From NCBI GenBank assembly GCA_964535825.1, contig CAZHUC010000004.1:62001-126000 (forward strand): a DNA stretch of 64,000 nt, written 5' to 3'. The translations under genes and the position numbers were made by a program. Below, one piece after another: positions 18,256 to 27,511 of this stretch. The number at the start of each line of letters is the position of its first letter. The stretch's first letter is position 1. The stretch comes from CAZAQK01 sp964535825 (GTDB taxonomy: Bacteria; Pseudomonadota; Alphaproteobacteria; Rickettsiales; SXRF01). Below the pieces are notes generated by a model, which was given only the letters and a program-made list of their open reading frames with translations, ran no database searches and had not been told where the DNA came from.

Positions 18256-18900
18256 CTACCTGTGTATTGGACGGCCGACGGCATGCTGAGAAGCTTGCTG
18301 CCATCCGTTTGGAGATTCGCGGGCGAGTATTCCGTCACCTACAAGACCTTCATAGAATTCATGAATATGGTTTAAATCCGTATCATCAATTATAATCCAG
18401 CTATCTTCTGTTGACATGCTAAGGGCGTTAAAAGTATCGGTCTTGCAGTGATCGAGTGTGTGCAATCCATCAATGTGTGCCACATCGAATACAATGCCAT
18501 GATTGCGGGCGCGGATATCCGGCAACATATGTACAGAATCTCCCTGATAAAAATATACGCGATCCTTAAATGTTTCTTTCAGAAAACGTTCTGCTGCGTG
18601 TGTGTAGGCATGGCTATAGATATCGACCCCGTGATATGTGATCTGCGGATTATTATGGAGTATCCACAACGCGCTGTGCCCAGCATTGATACCAATTTCC
18701 AGAATGGACTGCCTGTTACGGCAGGCTGCCAGCAAATTTAGCCGTTTTGCCTGAAAGCGGTCTGTTATTTTTGCATTAGGAAATTCAGGATCATGATGTT
18801 CATAAAACATGTTGCCTTCAATAGGCTTACCACAGGATGCAACGGCCTTATTAAGCCCTGCCAAAAGTTGTAGAAAATGCTGATCGTTCAATGGTGACAT
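18256..18900 (-). CDS. Class I SAM-dependent methyltransferase (Methyltransf_24-like)
   Basis: This 214-residue protein has a Rossmann methyltransferase core. ILEIGINAGHSALWIL (about residues 66-81) is the SAM-binding motif I. YHGVDIYSHAYT is motif II with the acidic residue, and FDVAHIDGLHTLDHCKTDTF carries the metal-binding-like D-x-x-H of the family. It sits six bases downstream of lon and just before the FkbM gene. Two methyltransferases together suggest a shared glycan or small-molecule substrate, but no glycosyltransferase is nearby. Confidence 0.8.
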   Translation of the reverse strand: MSPLNDQHFLQLLAGLNKAVASCGKPIEGNMFYEHHDPEFPNAKITDRFQAKRLNLLAACRNRQSILEIGINAGHSALWILHNNPQITYHGVDIYSHAYTHAAERFLKETFKDRVYFYQGDSVHMLPDIRARNHGIVFDVAHIDGLHTLDHCKTDTFNALSMSTEDSWIIIDDTDLNHIHEFYEGLVGDGILARESPNGWQQASQHAVGRPIHR

Positions 18901-18906
18901 GCTATA

Positions 18907-21315
18907 TTAATGCGTGATGACGCCTTCGCTACCTTCGGGCGGCAGGAGTGGCGCTGCCGGTTTAGGCGGCGTCCATTCAACCGATTCAGGCATACGAACG
19001 AGTGCGTGCGTGAGTACTTCATCCACGGTGGCTACCGGTATAATTTCCATACCACTTTTCACATTCTCTGGGATCTCCTCGAGATCTTTCACATTCTCCT
19101 GCGGAATGAGCACGGTGGTGATACCGCCACGAAGGGCAGCCAGTAGCTTCTCTTTCAATCCACCAATGCCGAGCACACGGCCACGCAGTGTGACCTCGCC
19201 GGTCATGGCCACATTCTTCTTCACAGGGATACCGGTAAGTACCGATACGATCGCTGTGGTCATGGCGATACCAGCCGATGGGCCATCCTTAGGGGTTGCG
19301 CCTTCAGGCACATGCACATGTATATCTTTCTGTTGGAAGGTAGGCGGTATCACGCCGAAATCCAACGAACGCGAACGCACATAAGAAATGGCAGCCTGTA
19401 CGGATTCCTGCATCACATCACCTAACTTACCGGTGATGCTGGTTTTGCCTTTGCCCGGCATGGTAACAGCTTCGATGACCAGCAGGTCGCCGCCCACTTC
19501 GGTCCATGCAAGACCGGTGACCATGCCGACCAGATCGTCTTTCTCAACTTCGCCGAAGGTGAACTTACGAACACCTGCATATTTGCCGAGGTTCTTGGAA
19601 CTTACGGTAATCTTGTTCTTATCTTCCAGCAATATCTCTTTCACCGATTTGCGGGCGAGATTGGCTATCTCGCGTTCAAGGTTACGCACACCGGCCTCCC
19701 GCGTGTAATAACGGATGATGTCGCGCAGGGCGGTCTCATCCATTGCCCACTCGTCTTTTTTGAGGCCATGATTCTTGATCTGCTTTGGAATGAGATGGCG
19801 TTTTGCAATATGTACCTTCTCATCCTCGGTGTAACCGGGGATACGGATAACTTCCATACGGTCCATCAGCGGACGTGGCATGTTCATGCTGTTGGCAGTA
19901 GCCACGAACATCACATCCGACAGGTCATAATCCACTTCCAGATAATGATCGTTGAAGGTGTGGTTCTGCTCAGGGTCTAGCACCTCAAGCAGGGCTGCCG
20001 CCGGATCACCGCGGAAGTCAGAGCCCATCTTGTCGATCTCATCAAGGAGGAAGAGTGGATTGCTTGATTTTGCTTTCTTCATTGATTGAATGATCTTGCC
20101 CGGCATCGAGCCAATATAGGTACGGCGATGGCCGCGGATCTCAGCTTCATCACGCACGCCGCCCAGCGAGATGCGCACGAAGTTACGACCCGTAGCTCGC
20201 GCTACTGATTTTGCCAGTGAGGTTTTACCTACACCCGGAGGGCCAACGATACAAAGGATCTGGCTTTTCACCTGCTTGGTGCGTTGCTGCACGGCGAGGT
20301 ATTCCAGAATACGTTCTTTTACTTTTTCCAGACCGTAATGATCTTCATCCAGCACTTTCTGGGCATTCTTCAGGTCACTAACGATACGGCTAGGTTTCTT
20401 CCAAGGCAGGCAGGTTACCCAATCAAGATAGTTACGGATAACAGATGCCTCAGCAGACATGCTGCTCATAGTGCGCAGCTTCTTTAATTCCGCGAGTGAT
20501 TTTTCACGCGCTTCCTTAGAGAGCTTCAGCTTGGTTATTTTGCTTTCGATCTCACTCAGTTCATCCTTACCGTCTTCGCCTTCACCCAGCTCTTTCTGGA
20601 TGGCCTTCATCTGTTCGTTCAGATAGTACTCGCGCTGCGTTTTTTCCATTTGGCGTTTTACGCGGCTGCGGATACGACGCTCGGTATTGAGCACGGCAAT
20701 CTCACTTTCCATGAGCGCAAAGATATGTTCGAGGCGTTCATACACAGAAAGCATCTCGAGAATTTTCTGCTTCTCGGCAATGTCTACAGACATGTGCGCA
20801 GCGATAGTATCAGCGAGTAGGGACGGGTTAGTTAGTTTACTAACTGTACCAAGTGTTTCCGGCTGTATCTTCTTGTTTAATTTGACATATTGCTCAAATT
20901 GGTTAAGCACGGTGCGATACAGCGCATCGACTTCTTGCTTCTCATTACCACTGTCATCCTGAGCCAGTTCACCAAGAACCTGAAAGTAATCCGGGTTGCT
21001 TAAGAACTCAAGAATGTTAGCGCGTGCGATACCCTCTACCAACACCTTCACGGTGCCATCCGGCAGGCGGAGAAGTTGCAGGATATTGCCGATCGTTCCC
21101 ATCTTATACAGGTCAGATTCACGCGGATCATCGACGCCACCATTCTTTTGTGTCACCAGAAGGATCTTGCCTTCGCGCTTCACTACTTCTTCCAGCGCGC
21201 GCACAGATTTATCGCGGCCTACAAAGAGTGGCACGACCATGGACGGGAACACAACAATGTCCCTCAAGGGTAATACGGGATATACTTCTGTTTTGGTTTC
21301 AGGTGTGGTCTGCAT
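18907..21315 (-). CDS. lon: ATP-dependent Lon protease
   Basis: This is a cytoplasmic AAA+ serine protease that degrades damaged and regulatory proteins. Its 802 residues have the LAN substrate-binding domain (about 10-205), a coiled coil, the Walker [10 protein letters not shown] at 358-366, Walker B FLLDEID, and the catalytic dyad Ser680 (in KDGPSAG) and Lys723 (in GGLKEK), at E. coli-like spacing. In many Alphaproteobacteria lon lies between clpX and hupB. Here it is upstream, on the opposite strand, separated from tig by tRNA-Leu. A heat-shock-like promoter is visible at 21362-21390. Confidence 0.97.
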   Translation of the reverse strand: MQTTPETKTEVYPVLPLRDIVVFPSMVVPLFVGRDKSVRALEEVVKREGKILLVTQKNGGVDDPRESDLYKMGTIGNILQLLRLPDGTVKVLVEGIARANILEFLSNPDYFQVLGELAQDDSGNEKQEVDALYRTVLNQFEQYVKLNKKIQPETLGTVSKLTNPSLLADTIAAHMSVDIAEKQKILEMLSVYERLEHIFALMESEIAVLNTERRIRSRVKRQMEKTQREYYLNEQMKAIQKELGEGEDGKDELSEIESKITKLKLSKEAREKSLAELKKLRTMSSMSAEASVIRNYLDWVTCLPWKKPSRIVSDLKNAQKVLDEDHYGLEKVKERILEYLAVQQRTKQVKSQILCIVGPPGVGKTSLAKSVARATGRNFVRISLGGVRDEAEIRGHRRTYIGSMPGKIIQSMKKAKSSNPLFLLDEIDKMGSDFRGDPAAALLEVLDPEQNHTFNDHYLEVDYDLSDVMFVATANSMNMPRPLMDRMEVIRIPGYTEDEKVHIAKRHLIPKQIKNHGLKKDEWAMDETALRDIIRYYTREAGVRNLEREIANLARKSVKEILLEDKNKITVSSKNLGKYAGVRKFTFGEVEKDDLVGMVTGLAWTEVGGDLLVIEAVTMPGKGKTSITGKLGDVMQESVQAAISYVRSRSLDFGVIPPTFQQKDIHVHVPEGATPKDGPSAGIAMTTAIVSVLTGIPVKKNVAMTGEVTLRGRVLGIGGLKEKLLAALRGGITTVLIPQENVKDLEEIPENVKSGMEIIPVATVDEVLTHALVRMPESVEWTPPKPAAPLLPPEGSEGVITH

Positions 21316-21361
21316 GGATATAATTTTTGATGGGGTTTGGAGTATTTTTCTTGCTATTTTA

Positions 21362-21390
21362 ATATAGGGGAACTATCCACGCATTTCCAG
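21362..21390 (-). promoter_or_regulatory. Predicted RpoH (sigma-32) promoter of lon
   Basis: Reading the minus strand, CTGGAA (21390-21385) and CCCCTATAT (21370-21362) are 14 bases apart. They resemble the heat-shock sigma consensus CTTGAA with a 13-15 base spacer and CCCCAT-N-T. The site lies about 47 bases before the lon start, fitting the known heat-shock control of lon. Confidence 0.6.
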
Positions 21391-21449
21391 TGGTTAGTGC
21401 CAATTAACTGGAAAACTACAATATATTCATATAAATCAAGGTATTAGTT

Positions 21450-21534
21450 GCGGGTGTGGCGGAATTGGCAGACGCACCAGATTTAGGTTCTGGCGCCGCG
21501 AGGCGTGGGGGTTCAAGTCCCTCCACCCGCACCA
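21450..21534 (+). tRNA. tRNA-Leu (UAG anticodon)
   Basis: This is an 85-base tRNA with acceptor stem GCGGGTG/CACCCGC, anticodon stem CCAGA/TCTGG around loop TTTAGGT (anticodon TAG), a variable arm as expected for Leu, T-arm GGGGGTTCAAGTCCCTC, and an encoded CCA at 21532-21534. It reads CUN leucine codons. From memory, a tRNA-Leu upstream of tig is a common alphaproteobacterial arrangement. Here two unknown genes lie between them. Confidence 0.96.
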
Positions 21535-21542
21535 TAGATTGG

Positions 21543-21737
21543 TTATTTGCTTTTTCCACCCTTGCCGATAATGCTCAAATCATTCTTTTTGGCATCGCAA
21601 GCGGGATCATTAGCGTTCGCATCGCAGTGAACGCCCACGAAATCAAGGTTATCCCAATCCGGGCCTGGCTTTGTTGGAGTGCAGCCAGATGTCAGTAAAA
21701 CAAGCATTGCTGTGAACAGACATAAATGTAGCTTCAT
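21543..21737 (-). CDS. Small predicted lipoprotein
   Basis: This 64-residue protein has a short lipoprotein signal peptide, MKLHLCLFTAMLVLLTSGC, with Cys19 as the lipidation site. The mature part has two further cysteines (38 and 47) and a basic C-terminal tail. I do not recognise the family. It sits eight bases after the 3' end of tRNA-Leu on the opposite strand and is divergent from the Ca-loop protein gene at 21899. Confidence 0.7.
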   Translation of the reverse strand: MKLHLCLFTAMLVLLTSGCTPTKPGPDWDNLDFVGVHCDANANDPACDAKKNDLSIIGKGGKSK

Positions 21738-21898
21738 GCTGCCTAACTATCAGATTATACATAGAAAATCAATATTTTTTCATGTATTTATTGTCATAAA
21801 AATGTAAAGCGGTCCTGATACGTTGTCATTAAACTTTCATATTCGCTTAATTTTCGGCATGTTACAGTAGAAGGTGAAAATAACCACAAACACGCGTC

Positions 21899-22822
21899 AT
21901 GAACGAAGAAAAACAACGCTTTTCAGCCCTGATCGATAAGGAGTTAGATGCCGCTAAATCTAACGAAGGTGCGTATGCCAAGCTCTATGAGCAGCAGAAA
22001 GGCCAGTGGATCGGGCCTCGGCGCGATCAAATATTGAAATCCACAGAACTCAGCTCGGATGATAAAATTGCTCAGATACAGCAATTGGACAGTCAATTTG
22101 ATGCTGAATGGGACAAGAACAAAGACATAACTAATCAGAAAAGCCTGAAGTTCAGCGTCATGAAATCCTATGATGGCGAATCCAAAGAAACACAGGTGGA
22201 AAATGCTGCGAACACAGCGATGGATAAAGCAGGCAGCGTGATCGGTGGCGGTGTCAGCAGCATGTTGATGGGTGGTGATTTTGCCGGGGGCATTTCGCAT
22301 AGCTTCAGGCACATGATCATGGGGCTCATTATGAGCATTCCGTTCGTTGGTGAATTCCTTGGCCAGGCGATGGGCTGGACCGGAAGCCAGGTGAAATCGC
22401 TGTTCGGTGGCGAAGAAAAGGCACTGAGTTGGTCGGAAGCTGGCGAGAAAGTCGGGCGTGATAAAATCAAGGAGCGCATTGGTGCAGATATACAAAATGC
22501 TGACCCGAACCGTCTTGCAGCACTGGTGGATGAAGCAGCCAAAAAACCGGGATCGGCAGATGCCGTAAAAGGTCGGGCGATGCTCGACAAAGACAAGGAC
22601 GACAGCATCAAAGCAACTGAGCTTGATATGGATAGTAATGGTATGCTGACCACTGCCGACAAAGAGCAAATTTCAAAGCAACTCAATGATTCTGTTGAGG
22701 CAAGGAAACTGTTCGACGAACTCAAAGGTCAGGGCGTCACATTTGATAATCAACAGGTTAAAGAGCTGACGTCCCAGAGCGTTCCATCCGTATTACCGGC
22801 CGGCAACAGCCAGTCAAAATGA
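21899..22822 (+). CDS. Unknown protein with tandem calcium-binding loops
   Basis: I do not recognise this 307-residue protein. It has no signal peptide, a charged helical N-terminus (1-110), and a Gly-rich hydrophobic segment at about 112-160. Two adjacent 12-residue calcium-binding loops follow: D230-x-D-x-D-x-S-I-x3-E241 and D243-x-D-x-N-G-x-L-x3-D254. The loops are one residue apart, too close for a classical EF-hand pair, and look more like thrombospondin-type-3 or tandem DxDxDG repeats. The gene lies between tRNA-Leu and tig, where I would not expect a gene in related bacteria. Confidence 0.75.
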   Translation: MNEEKQRFSALIDKELDAAKSNEGAYAKLYEQQKGQWIGPRRDQILKSTELSSDDKIAQIQQLDSQFDAEWDKNKDITNQKSLKFSVMKSYDGESKETQVENAANTAMDKAGSVIGGGVSSMLMGGDFAGGISHSFRHMIMGLIMSIPFVGEFLGQAMGWTGSQVKSLFGGEEKALSWSEAGEKVGRDKIKERIGADIQNADPNRLAALVDEAAKKPGSADAVKGRAMLDKDKDDSIKATELDMDSNGMLTTADKEQISKQLNDSVEARKLFDELKGQGVTFDNQQVKELTSQSVPSVLPAGNSQSK

Positions 22823-22940
22823 CCCATAGCTGGTCAACCATTCTAACGACATTCCATTAAATTCAGGCTTTATACGCTTTCTATTTGCCTTTTTGCACGC
22901 TTTGTGGTTTTCCCTTGTGTCCGTTCAATCATTAAGCACA

Positions 22941-22960
22941 GCCCTGCTTATCTGCAGGGC
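22941..22960. promoter_or_regulatory. Perfect hairpin in the tig leader
   Basis: GCCCTGC (22941-22947) and GCAGGGC (22954-22960) form a perfect 7-bp stem, ending 17 bases before the tig ATG. An A/G-rich ribosome-binding stretch (AAAAGAGGAA) follows directly. It could be the terminator of the upstream gene or modulate tig translation. Confidence 0.45.
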
Positions 22961-22977
22961 ATTAAAAGAGGAATACC

Positions 22978-24381
22978 ATGCAAGTTACCGAGTTGGAAAA
23001 AAAAGGTCTTAAAGTTGTTCTGAAAGTTGTTGTTGAGGCAGATACCATTCGCCAACAGACCGAAGCAGAACTCAAATCAGCCGGTGAACGCGTAAAGATA
23101 CCAGGTTTCCGCCCGGGCTTTATTCCTATGAAAGTGTTGCAGCAGCGTTATGGCAAGGCCGTTGAAGCTGACGTTATAAAGAACGTGGTAAGCCGCAGCA
23201 GCTCAGATGCGCTTTCGCAGAAGAAGATCCGTCCGGTTGCTACACCGCGCGTGGATATTGATAAGAATTATAAGGAAGGTTCAGACCTGAGCTTTACGCT
23301 TACGGTTGAATCATTCCCGCCTGTGCCTAAAGTGTCATTTGATAAAATTTCACTGGATCGCCAGACCTATGAGATCGCCGATGGTGATATCGCAGAAGCA
23401 TCACAGCGTATCGCTGAACGCAGCCCTAATTTCGAACGCGCTAAAGAAGGCTCAAAAGCAAAAGAAGGCAATGTCGTGAATATTGACTTCAAAGGTATGA
23501 TCGACGGTGCTGCATTCGATGGCGGCACGGCGACCGGCTTCCGCCTTGAACTTGGCAGTGGCCAGTTCATCGCGGGCTTTGAAGAACAGCTGGTAGGCGC
23601 AAAAGAAGGTGACAAGCGCGATGTGAATGTAACATTCCCTAAGCAATATCATGCGGAATCACTTGCGGGTAAACCCGCACTCTTTGAAGTGAAGGTAAAT
23701 GAGATCTACACAAAAGAGCTGCCAGTGATCGACGAAAAATTCGCAACAGAACGTGGTTTCGCAGATCTCAATGCTCTGAATGAAGCGATTCGCAGCCAGT
23801 TGGCTAAAGAATATGACCAGATCGTTCGCACACGCCTGAAAAAGCAGCTGTTCGACCATCTGGATGAAACTGTTGATTTCGAGCTGCCAGAAACCATGGT
23901 TGAAATGGAATTCAATTCTATCTGGGAACGACTGAAAGAAGCGCGTGATCAGGGTGATGAATCGATCGTTGGTCGCACAGATGAAGACCTGAAGGAAGAA
24001 TATTCTGAGATCGCACGTCGTCGTGTGAAGCTGGGCATCATGCTCGCTGAGATCGGTGCGCAGAATAATATTCAGGTATCGCGTGATGAGTTGGGTCGTG
24101 CCGCGATCCAGCAGGCCAGCATGTTCCCGGGGCAGGAACGTCAGGTAATGGAGTTCTACAAGAACAACCCTGAACGACTCGAAGATCTGCGTGGCCCAAT
24201 TCTTGAAGAAAAAGCCGTGGATTTCATCCTTGGTAAAGTGAAGCTAAATGATACTAAGGTTTCAACCAAAGAGCTGACAGATTCAGATGAAGCAGAGCCT
24301 GCAAAGAAAACCGCTTCCGGTTCATCAGGTAAATCCGCTAAAGCTAAATCTTCTTCAAAAAAGAAAGCCTCCGACGAATAA
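22978..24381 (+). CDS. tig: Trigger factor, ribosome-bound chaperone and prolyl isomerase
   Basis: This protein assists folding of nascent chains at the ribosome exit tunnel. Its 467 residues contain the ribosome-docking loop GFRPGFIP at 43-50, an FKBP-type PPIase domain at about 155-250 (NIDFKGMIDGAAFDGG, LGSGQFIAGFEEQL), and the helical C-terminal arms. A Lys/Ser-rich tail (about 440-467, ending KSSSKKKASDE) is typical of alphaproteobacterial members. It heads the tig-clpP-clpX run. Confidence 0.97.
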   Translation: MQVTELEKKGLKVVLKVVVEADTIRQQTEAELKSAGERVKIPGFRPGFIPMKVLQQRYGKAVEADVIKNVVSRSSSDALSQKKIRPVATPRVDIDKNYKEGSDLSFTLTVESFPPVPKVSFDKISLDRQTYEIADGDIAEASQRIAERSPNFERAKEGSKAKEGNVVNIDFKGMIDGAAFDGGTATGFRLELGSGQFIAGFEEQLVGAKEGDKRDVNVTFPKQYHAESLAGKPALFEVKVNEIYTKELPVIDEKFATERGFADLNALNEAIRSQLAKEYDQIVRTRLKKQLFDHLDETVDFELPETMVEMEFNSIWERLKEARDQGDESIVGRTDEDLKEEYSEIARRRVKLGIMLAEIGAQNNIQVSRDELGRAAIQQASMFPGQERQVMEFYKNNPERLEDLRGPILEEKAVDFILGKVKLNDTKVSTKELTDSDEAEPAKKTASGSSGKSAKAKSSSKKKASDE

Positions 24382-24452
24382 TAAGGAATAATTAACCTTT
24401 GGCCTTTACTACAGAAACTATAGTTCAATAAAAACAACACTTAGGGAAAATT

Positions 24453-25097
24453 ATGGCCGATATCGTTGATACTTTCGCAAGCACACTTGTTCCAATCGTA
24501 ATTGAGCAGACAAGTCGCGGCGAACGCTCGTTTGACATTTACTCACGACTGTTAAAAGAGCGCATCATCTTTTTGGTTGGTCCTGTGCATGACCAGATGG
24601 CGTCGCTCATATGCGCACAGCTTCTATTCCTTGAGTCAGAAAATCCTGACAAAGAGATCTTCATGTATATCAACTCGCCCGGTGGTGTGGTGACGGCTGG
24701 TATGTCTATCTATGATACCATGCAGTATATTCGTCCTAAGGTGGCAACACTTTGCTTCGGTCAGGCGGCATCCATGGGATCGCTCCTGCTAACCGCAGGT
24801 GAGCCAGGTATGCGTTACGCGCTTCCAAATGCACGCGTGATGATTCACCAGCCTTCAGGTGGATTCCAGGGGCAGGCGACCGATATTGAGATCCACGCCC
24901 GCGAGATCCTCAACCTTAAAGCGAAGCTCAATCAGGTCTATGTGAAACATACCGGTCAGAAACTGGCTGTTATTGAGAAGAACATGGAACGTGATAATTT
25001 CATGGGCGCTGAGGCGGCAAAGGAATTTGGCCTTATAGATCAGGTGCTTGAGAAGCGTGCCAGCGAGGATAACGGCGAGAAGAAGCCGAAATCGTAA
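24453..25097 (+). CDS. clpP: ATP-dependent Clp protease proteolytic subunit
   Basis: This is the serine peptidase that forms the tetradecameric barrel of ClpXP and ClpAP. The 214 residues show the catalytic triad Ser107 (GQAASMGS), His132 (MIHQPSGG) and Asp181 (ERDNFM), with the same spacing as E. coli ClpP. A short N-terminal propeptide-like stretch precedes the conserved region. It is followed 60 bases later by clpX, its unfoldase partner. Confidence 0.97.
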   Translation: MADIVDTFASTLVPIVIEQTSRGERSFDIYSRLLKERIIFLVGPVHDQMASLICAQLLFLESENPDKEIFMYINSPGGVVTAGMSIYDTMQYIRPKVATLCFGQAASMGSLLLTAGEPGMRYALPNARVMIHQPSGGFQGQATDIEIHAREILNLKAKLNQVYVKHTGQKLAVIEKNMERDNFMGAEAAKEFGLIDQVLEKRASEDNGEKKPKS

Positions 25098-25157
25098 GGG
25101 TATTTTAACAAGTCATCACTACAATGAAATCAGTAGCATAGCAGTAAAGGTATTATT

Positions 25158-26423
25158 GTGACAAAGAGTGGCAGCAGGGAATCTAAAAACACACGTTATT
25201 GCTCTTTCTGCGGGAAAAGCGAGCACGAGGTTCGCAAGCTAATCGCAGGTCCTACTGTATTTATCTGCGATGAGTGCGTAGTGCTCTGCATGGATATCAT
25301 CCGTGCTGCTGACAAAGGCGTGCTTGCAAAAGAAGGTGATGAAATTGCAAAACCTGCCGAGATCCGCAAAGTACTGGATGACTATGTCATCGGTCAGGAA
25401 CAGGCGAAGAAGATCCTTTCTGTTGCGGTTCACAACCATTACAAACGCGTATCGCTGCTTGAAAAGAATTCTGATGTTGAACTGGCAAAATCAAACATCC
25501 TGCTCATCGGTCCTACTGGTTCAGGTAAAACATTGCTGGCGCAAACACTCGCCCGCATCCTTGATGTTCCATTCACAATGGCTGACGCCACCACTTTAAC
25601 CGAAGCGGGTTATGTAGGTGAAGACGTTGAGAATATCATCCTGCGTCTGTTGCAGGCGGCAGATTATAACGTGGAGCGTGCACAGCGCGGTATCGTGTAT
25701 ATCGACGAGGTGGATAAGATCTCCCGCAAATCCGATAACCCATCTATAACCCGTGACGTATCAGGTGAAGGTGTGCAACAGGCACTTCTGAAACTGATGG
25801 AAGGTACGGTTGCATCTGTCCCTCCGCAAGGTGGCCGCAAACATCCGCAGCAGGAATTCCTGCAAGTGGATACGGCGAACATCCTGTTCATTGTTGGCGG
25901 TGCGTTCGCAGGTCTGGAAAAGATCATCGCGGCGCGCGGTAAAGGTACGGCGATCGGTTTCGGCGCGGATGTGCGTAGCCAGGAAAACCAGCGTATTGGT
26001 ACGTTGTTCTCTAAAGTAGAACCGGAAGATCTGCTGAAATTCGGTCTTATCCCGGAATTCGTGGGTCGTTTGCCGATCATTGCAACGCTTACGGATCTGG
26101 ATGAGGATGCACTCATTTCAATTCTCACCGAGCCAAAGAACGCACTCGTGAAGCAGTATGCTAAACTGTTTGAAATGGAAGGCGTACGCCTGCGTTTCTC
26201 GGATGAAGCATTGAAAGCGATCGCGAAGAAAGCGATCAAGCGCAAAACAGGTGCGCGTGGTCTGCGTGCGATCCTTGAAACGATGCTGCTTGATCTGATG
26301 TATGATCTTCCAAGCATGCCAAATGTTGAAGAGGTGATCATCAACGCTGATGTGGTGGATAATGGCGCACCACCAGTAATTGTGCACTCTGATCAAAAAC
26401 AGTCTGGCAAGAAAGCACACTAA
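25158..26423 (+). CDS. clpX: ATP-dependent Clp protease ATP-binding subunit ClpX
   Basis: This AAA+ unfoldase feeds substrates to ClpP; in Alphaproteobacteria these include cell-cycle regulators such as CtrA. The 421 residues have the zinc-binding domain with Cys15, 18, 37 and 40, Walker A GPTGSGKT at 118-125, the pore loop GYVGED, Walker [11 protein letters not shown], and the sensor regions. The start is GTG 25158. A bulged hairpin after the stop (26425-26447) may terminate transcription before hupB. Confidence 0.98.
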   Translation: MTKSGSRESKNTRYCSFCGKSEHEVRKLIAGPTVFICDECVVLCMDIIRAADKGVLAKEGDEIAKPAEIRKVLDDYVIGQEQAKKILSVAVHNHYKRVSLLEKNSDVELAKSNILLIGPTGSGKTLLAQTLARILDVPFTMADATTLTEAGYVGEDVENIILRLLQAADYNVERAQRGIVYIDEVDKISRKSDNPSITRDVSGEGVQQALLKLMEGTVASVPPQGGRKHPQQEFLQVDTANILFIVGGAFAGLEKIIAARGKGTAIGFGADVRSQENQRIGTLFSKVEPEDLLKFGLIPEFVGRLPIIATLTDLDEDALISILTEPKNALVKQYAKLFEMEGVRLRFSDEALKAIAKKAIKRKTGARGLRAILETMLLDLMYDLPSMPNVEEVIINADVVDNGAPPVIVHSDQKQSGKKAH

Positions 26424-26424
26424 G

Positions 26425-26447
26425 ACACTTGGTTTTCAAGGTGTTTT
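26425..26447 (+). terminator. Possible terminator after clpX
   Basis: ACACTTG (26425-26431) pairs with CAAGGTGT (26437-26444) with one bulged G, and TTTT follows directly. It is a modest intrinsic-terminator candidate at the correct place. Confidence 0.45.
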
Positions 26448-26585
26448 AGAAGATTCTTTCTCGATATTACTCACATCTACCGGTTGAAGTATTAGGCTGG
26501 CTGCGCTCTTCAAAGCGTTTTTTTTCGCATTAAGAATATATTTACTGTTTACATTTGTATTTTTCCGTGCATGATTTCGCTTGTA

Positions 26586-26620
26586 GCTTGCATATCAAGC
26601 CATGTTGTGAATGGTTCACA
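26586..26620. promoter_or_regulatory. Two adjacent palindromes upstream of hupB
   Basis: GCTTG-CATAT-CAAGC (26586-26600) and TGTGAA-TGG-TTCACA (26606-26620) are two perfect dyads six bases apart, 41 bases before the hupB start. They look like operator half-site pairs. No regulator can be named from the sequence. Confidence 0.45.
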
Positions 26621-26660
26621 TCATGTTGCAAGCGTAACAAAAGCAACTAGGGAGTTTACA

Positions 26661-26957
26661 ATGAACAAGAATGAACTGATCGCCGAAGTGGCGGATAAAT
26701 GCAGCATCACCAAAGCAGCAGCAGCTGAGTGCATCGATGCATTCATCTCTTGCGTTTCAAAATCAATGGCAAAAGGTGAAGAAGTTCGCCTCGTTGGTTT
26801 CGGCACGTTCTGCACCGTGCACCGCAAAGCCACCGAAGGCCGCAACCCTCGTACTGGTGCTGTGATCAAAATTCCAGCAGCTAATAAACCAAAATTCAAA
26901 GCCGGCAAAGCTCTCTCCGAAATGGTGAATAAGAGCTCTAAGCGCAAAGCTGCTTAA
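26661..26957 (+). CDS. hupB: HU-family nucleoid protein
   Basis: This 98-residue DNA-bending protein compacts the nucleoid. It starts MNKNELIAEVADKCSITKAA and shows the HU signature VGFGTFCTVHRK, then GRNPRTG in the DNA-binding arm region, with a basic tail. The ATG at 26661 is chosen because AGGGAG lies eight bases upstream; an in-frame extension to 26571 is unlikely. It follows clpX and precedes tRNA-Val, the usual alphaproteobacterial order except that lon is missing between them. A strong terminator follows. Confidence 0.97.
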   Translation: MNKNELIAEVADKCSITKAAAAECIDAFISCVSKSMAKGEEVRLVGFGTFCTVHRKATEGRNPRTGAVIKIPAANKPKFKAGKALSEMVNKSSKRKAA

Positions 26958-26984
26958 TTTAAGCCTGCTTAGCTAGATTGACTC

Positions 26985-27016
26985 GAAACGCCCGGTTTTC
27001 CGGGCGTTTCTTTTTT
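26985..27016 (+). terminator. Intrinsic terminator of hupB
   Basis: GAAACGCCCGG (26985-26995) pairs perfectly with CCGGGCGTTTC (27000-27010) around a TTTT loop, and six further T follow. This is a textbook Rho-independent terminator 28 bases after the hupB stop. Confidence 0.92.
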
Positions 27017-27146
27017 GTGGCATCGGTTTTTAGCCTCTTTTACGGCTTATGGGCAAAGCGGCTGAAAATAGGTGTATTTTTTTGCAAATAGGGCGTTGCA
27101 TTGCCTAAAAAAAACAGGTAAAAGGCTACTCCGTTTTACGAAAAGC

Positions 27147-27222
27147 GGGCGATTAGCTCAGTTGGTAGAGCATCTCGTTTACACCGAGAGGGTCGGCAGT
27201 TCGAGCCTGTCATCGCCCACCA
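27147..27222 (+). tRNA. tRNA-Val (UAC anticodon)
   Basis: This is a 76-base cloverleaf with acceptor GGGCGAT/ATCGCCC, D-loop AGCTCAGTTGGTAGAGC, anticodon stem TCTCG/CGAGA around loop TTTACAC (anticodon TAC), T-arm GGCAGTTCGAGCCTGTC, and encoded CCA at 27220-27222. It is followed 108 bases later by tRNA-Asp, a pair commonly found upstream of nuoA in Alphaproteobacteria. Confidence 0.96.
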
Positions 27223-27330
27223 TCTTTAGTAAAATTGCCCCATTGCGCGCCTGCTGGCGCTCATATGGGCAAAGCTCAGGGCTGGGCGTCCTACTGAACG
27301 CCAATCTTGGGATACCAGACACTTCTTTGC

Positions 27331-27407
27331 GGGGGTGTAGCTCAGTTGGTTAGAGCGTCGCCCTGTCACGGCGAAGGCCGCGGGTTCGAGTCCCGTCACT
27401 CCCGCCA
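27331..27407 (+). tRNA. tRNA-Asp (GUC anticodon)
   Basis: This is a 77-base cloverleaf with acceptor GGGGGTG/CACTCCC (one G-U pair), anticodon stem TCGCC/GGCGA around loop CTGTCAC (anticodon GTC), T-arm CGCGGGTTCGAGTCCCG, and encoded CCA at 27405-27407. A terminator follows directly. Confidence 0.96.
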
Positions 27408-27408
27408 C

Positions 27409-27444
27409 TTAACAAAAAGAGCCTTTTGGGCTCTTTTTTGTTAA
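27409..27444. terminator. Intrinsic terminator after tRNA-Asp, probably bidirectional
   Basis: The sequence AACAAAAAGAGCC-TTTT-GGGCTCTTTTTTGTT is nearly symmetric: a GC stem of six pairs is flanked by an A-run on one side and a T-run on the other. It can end the tRNA transcript on the plus strand and the unknown gene at 27512-28036 on the minus strand. Confidence 0.88.
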
Positions 27445-27511
27445 GTGATGTATGGTTGACGAGAACCCTTGGGTTCGACAATTTCGTTAGGCGGCTTTTT
27501 TAATGGGGTAA

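Noticed and set aside
27463..27476. Perfect GAACCC-TT-GGGTTC palindrome after tRNA-Asp as an attachment site
   Set aside because: It does not copy the tRNA 3' end beyond the general T-arm GGGTTC, no integrase is near, and the neighbouring gene does not look mobile.
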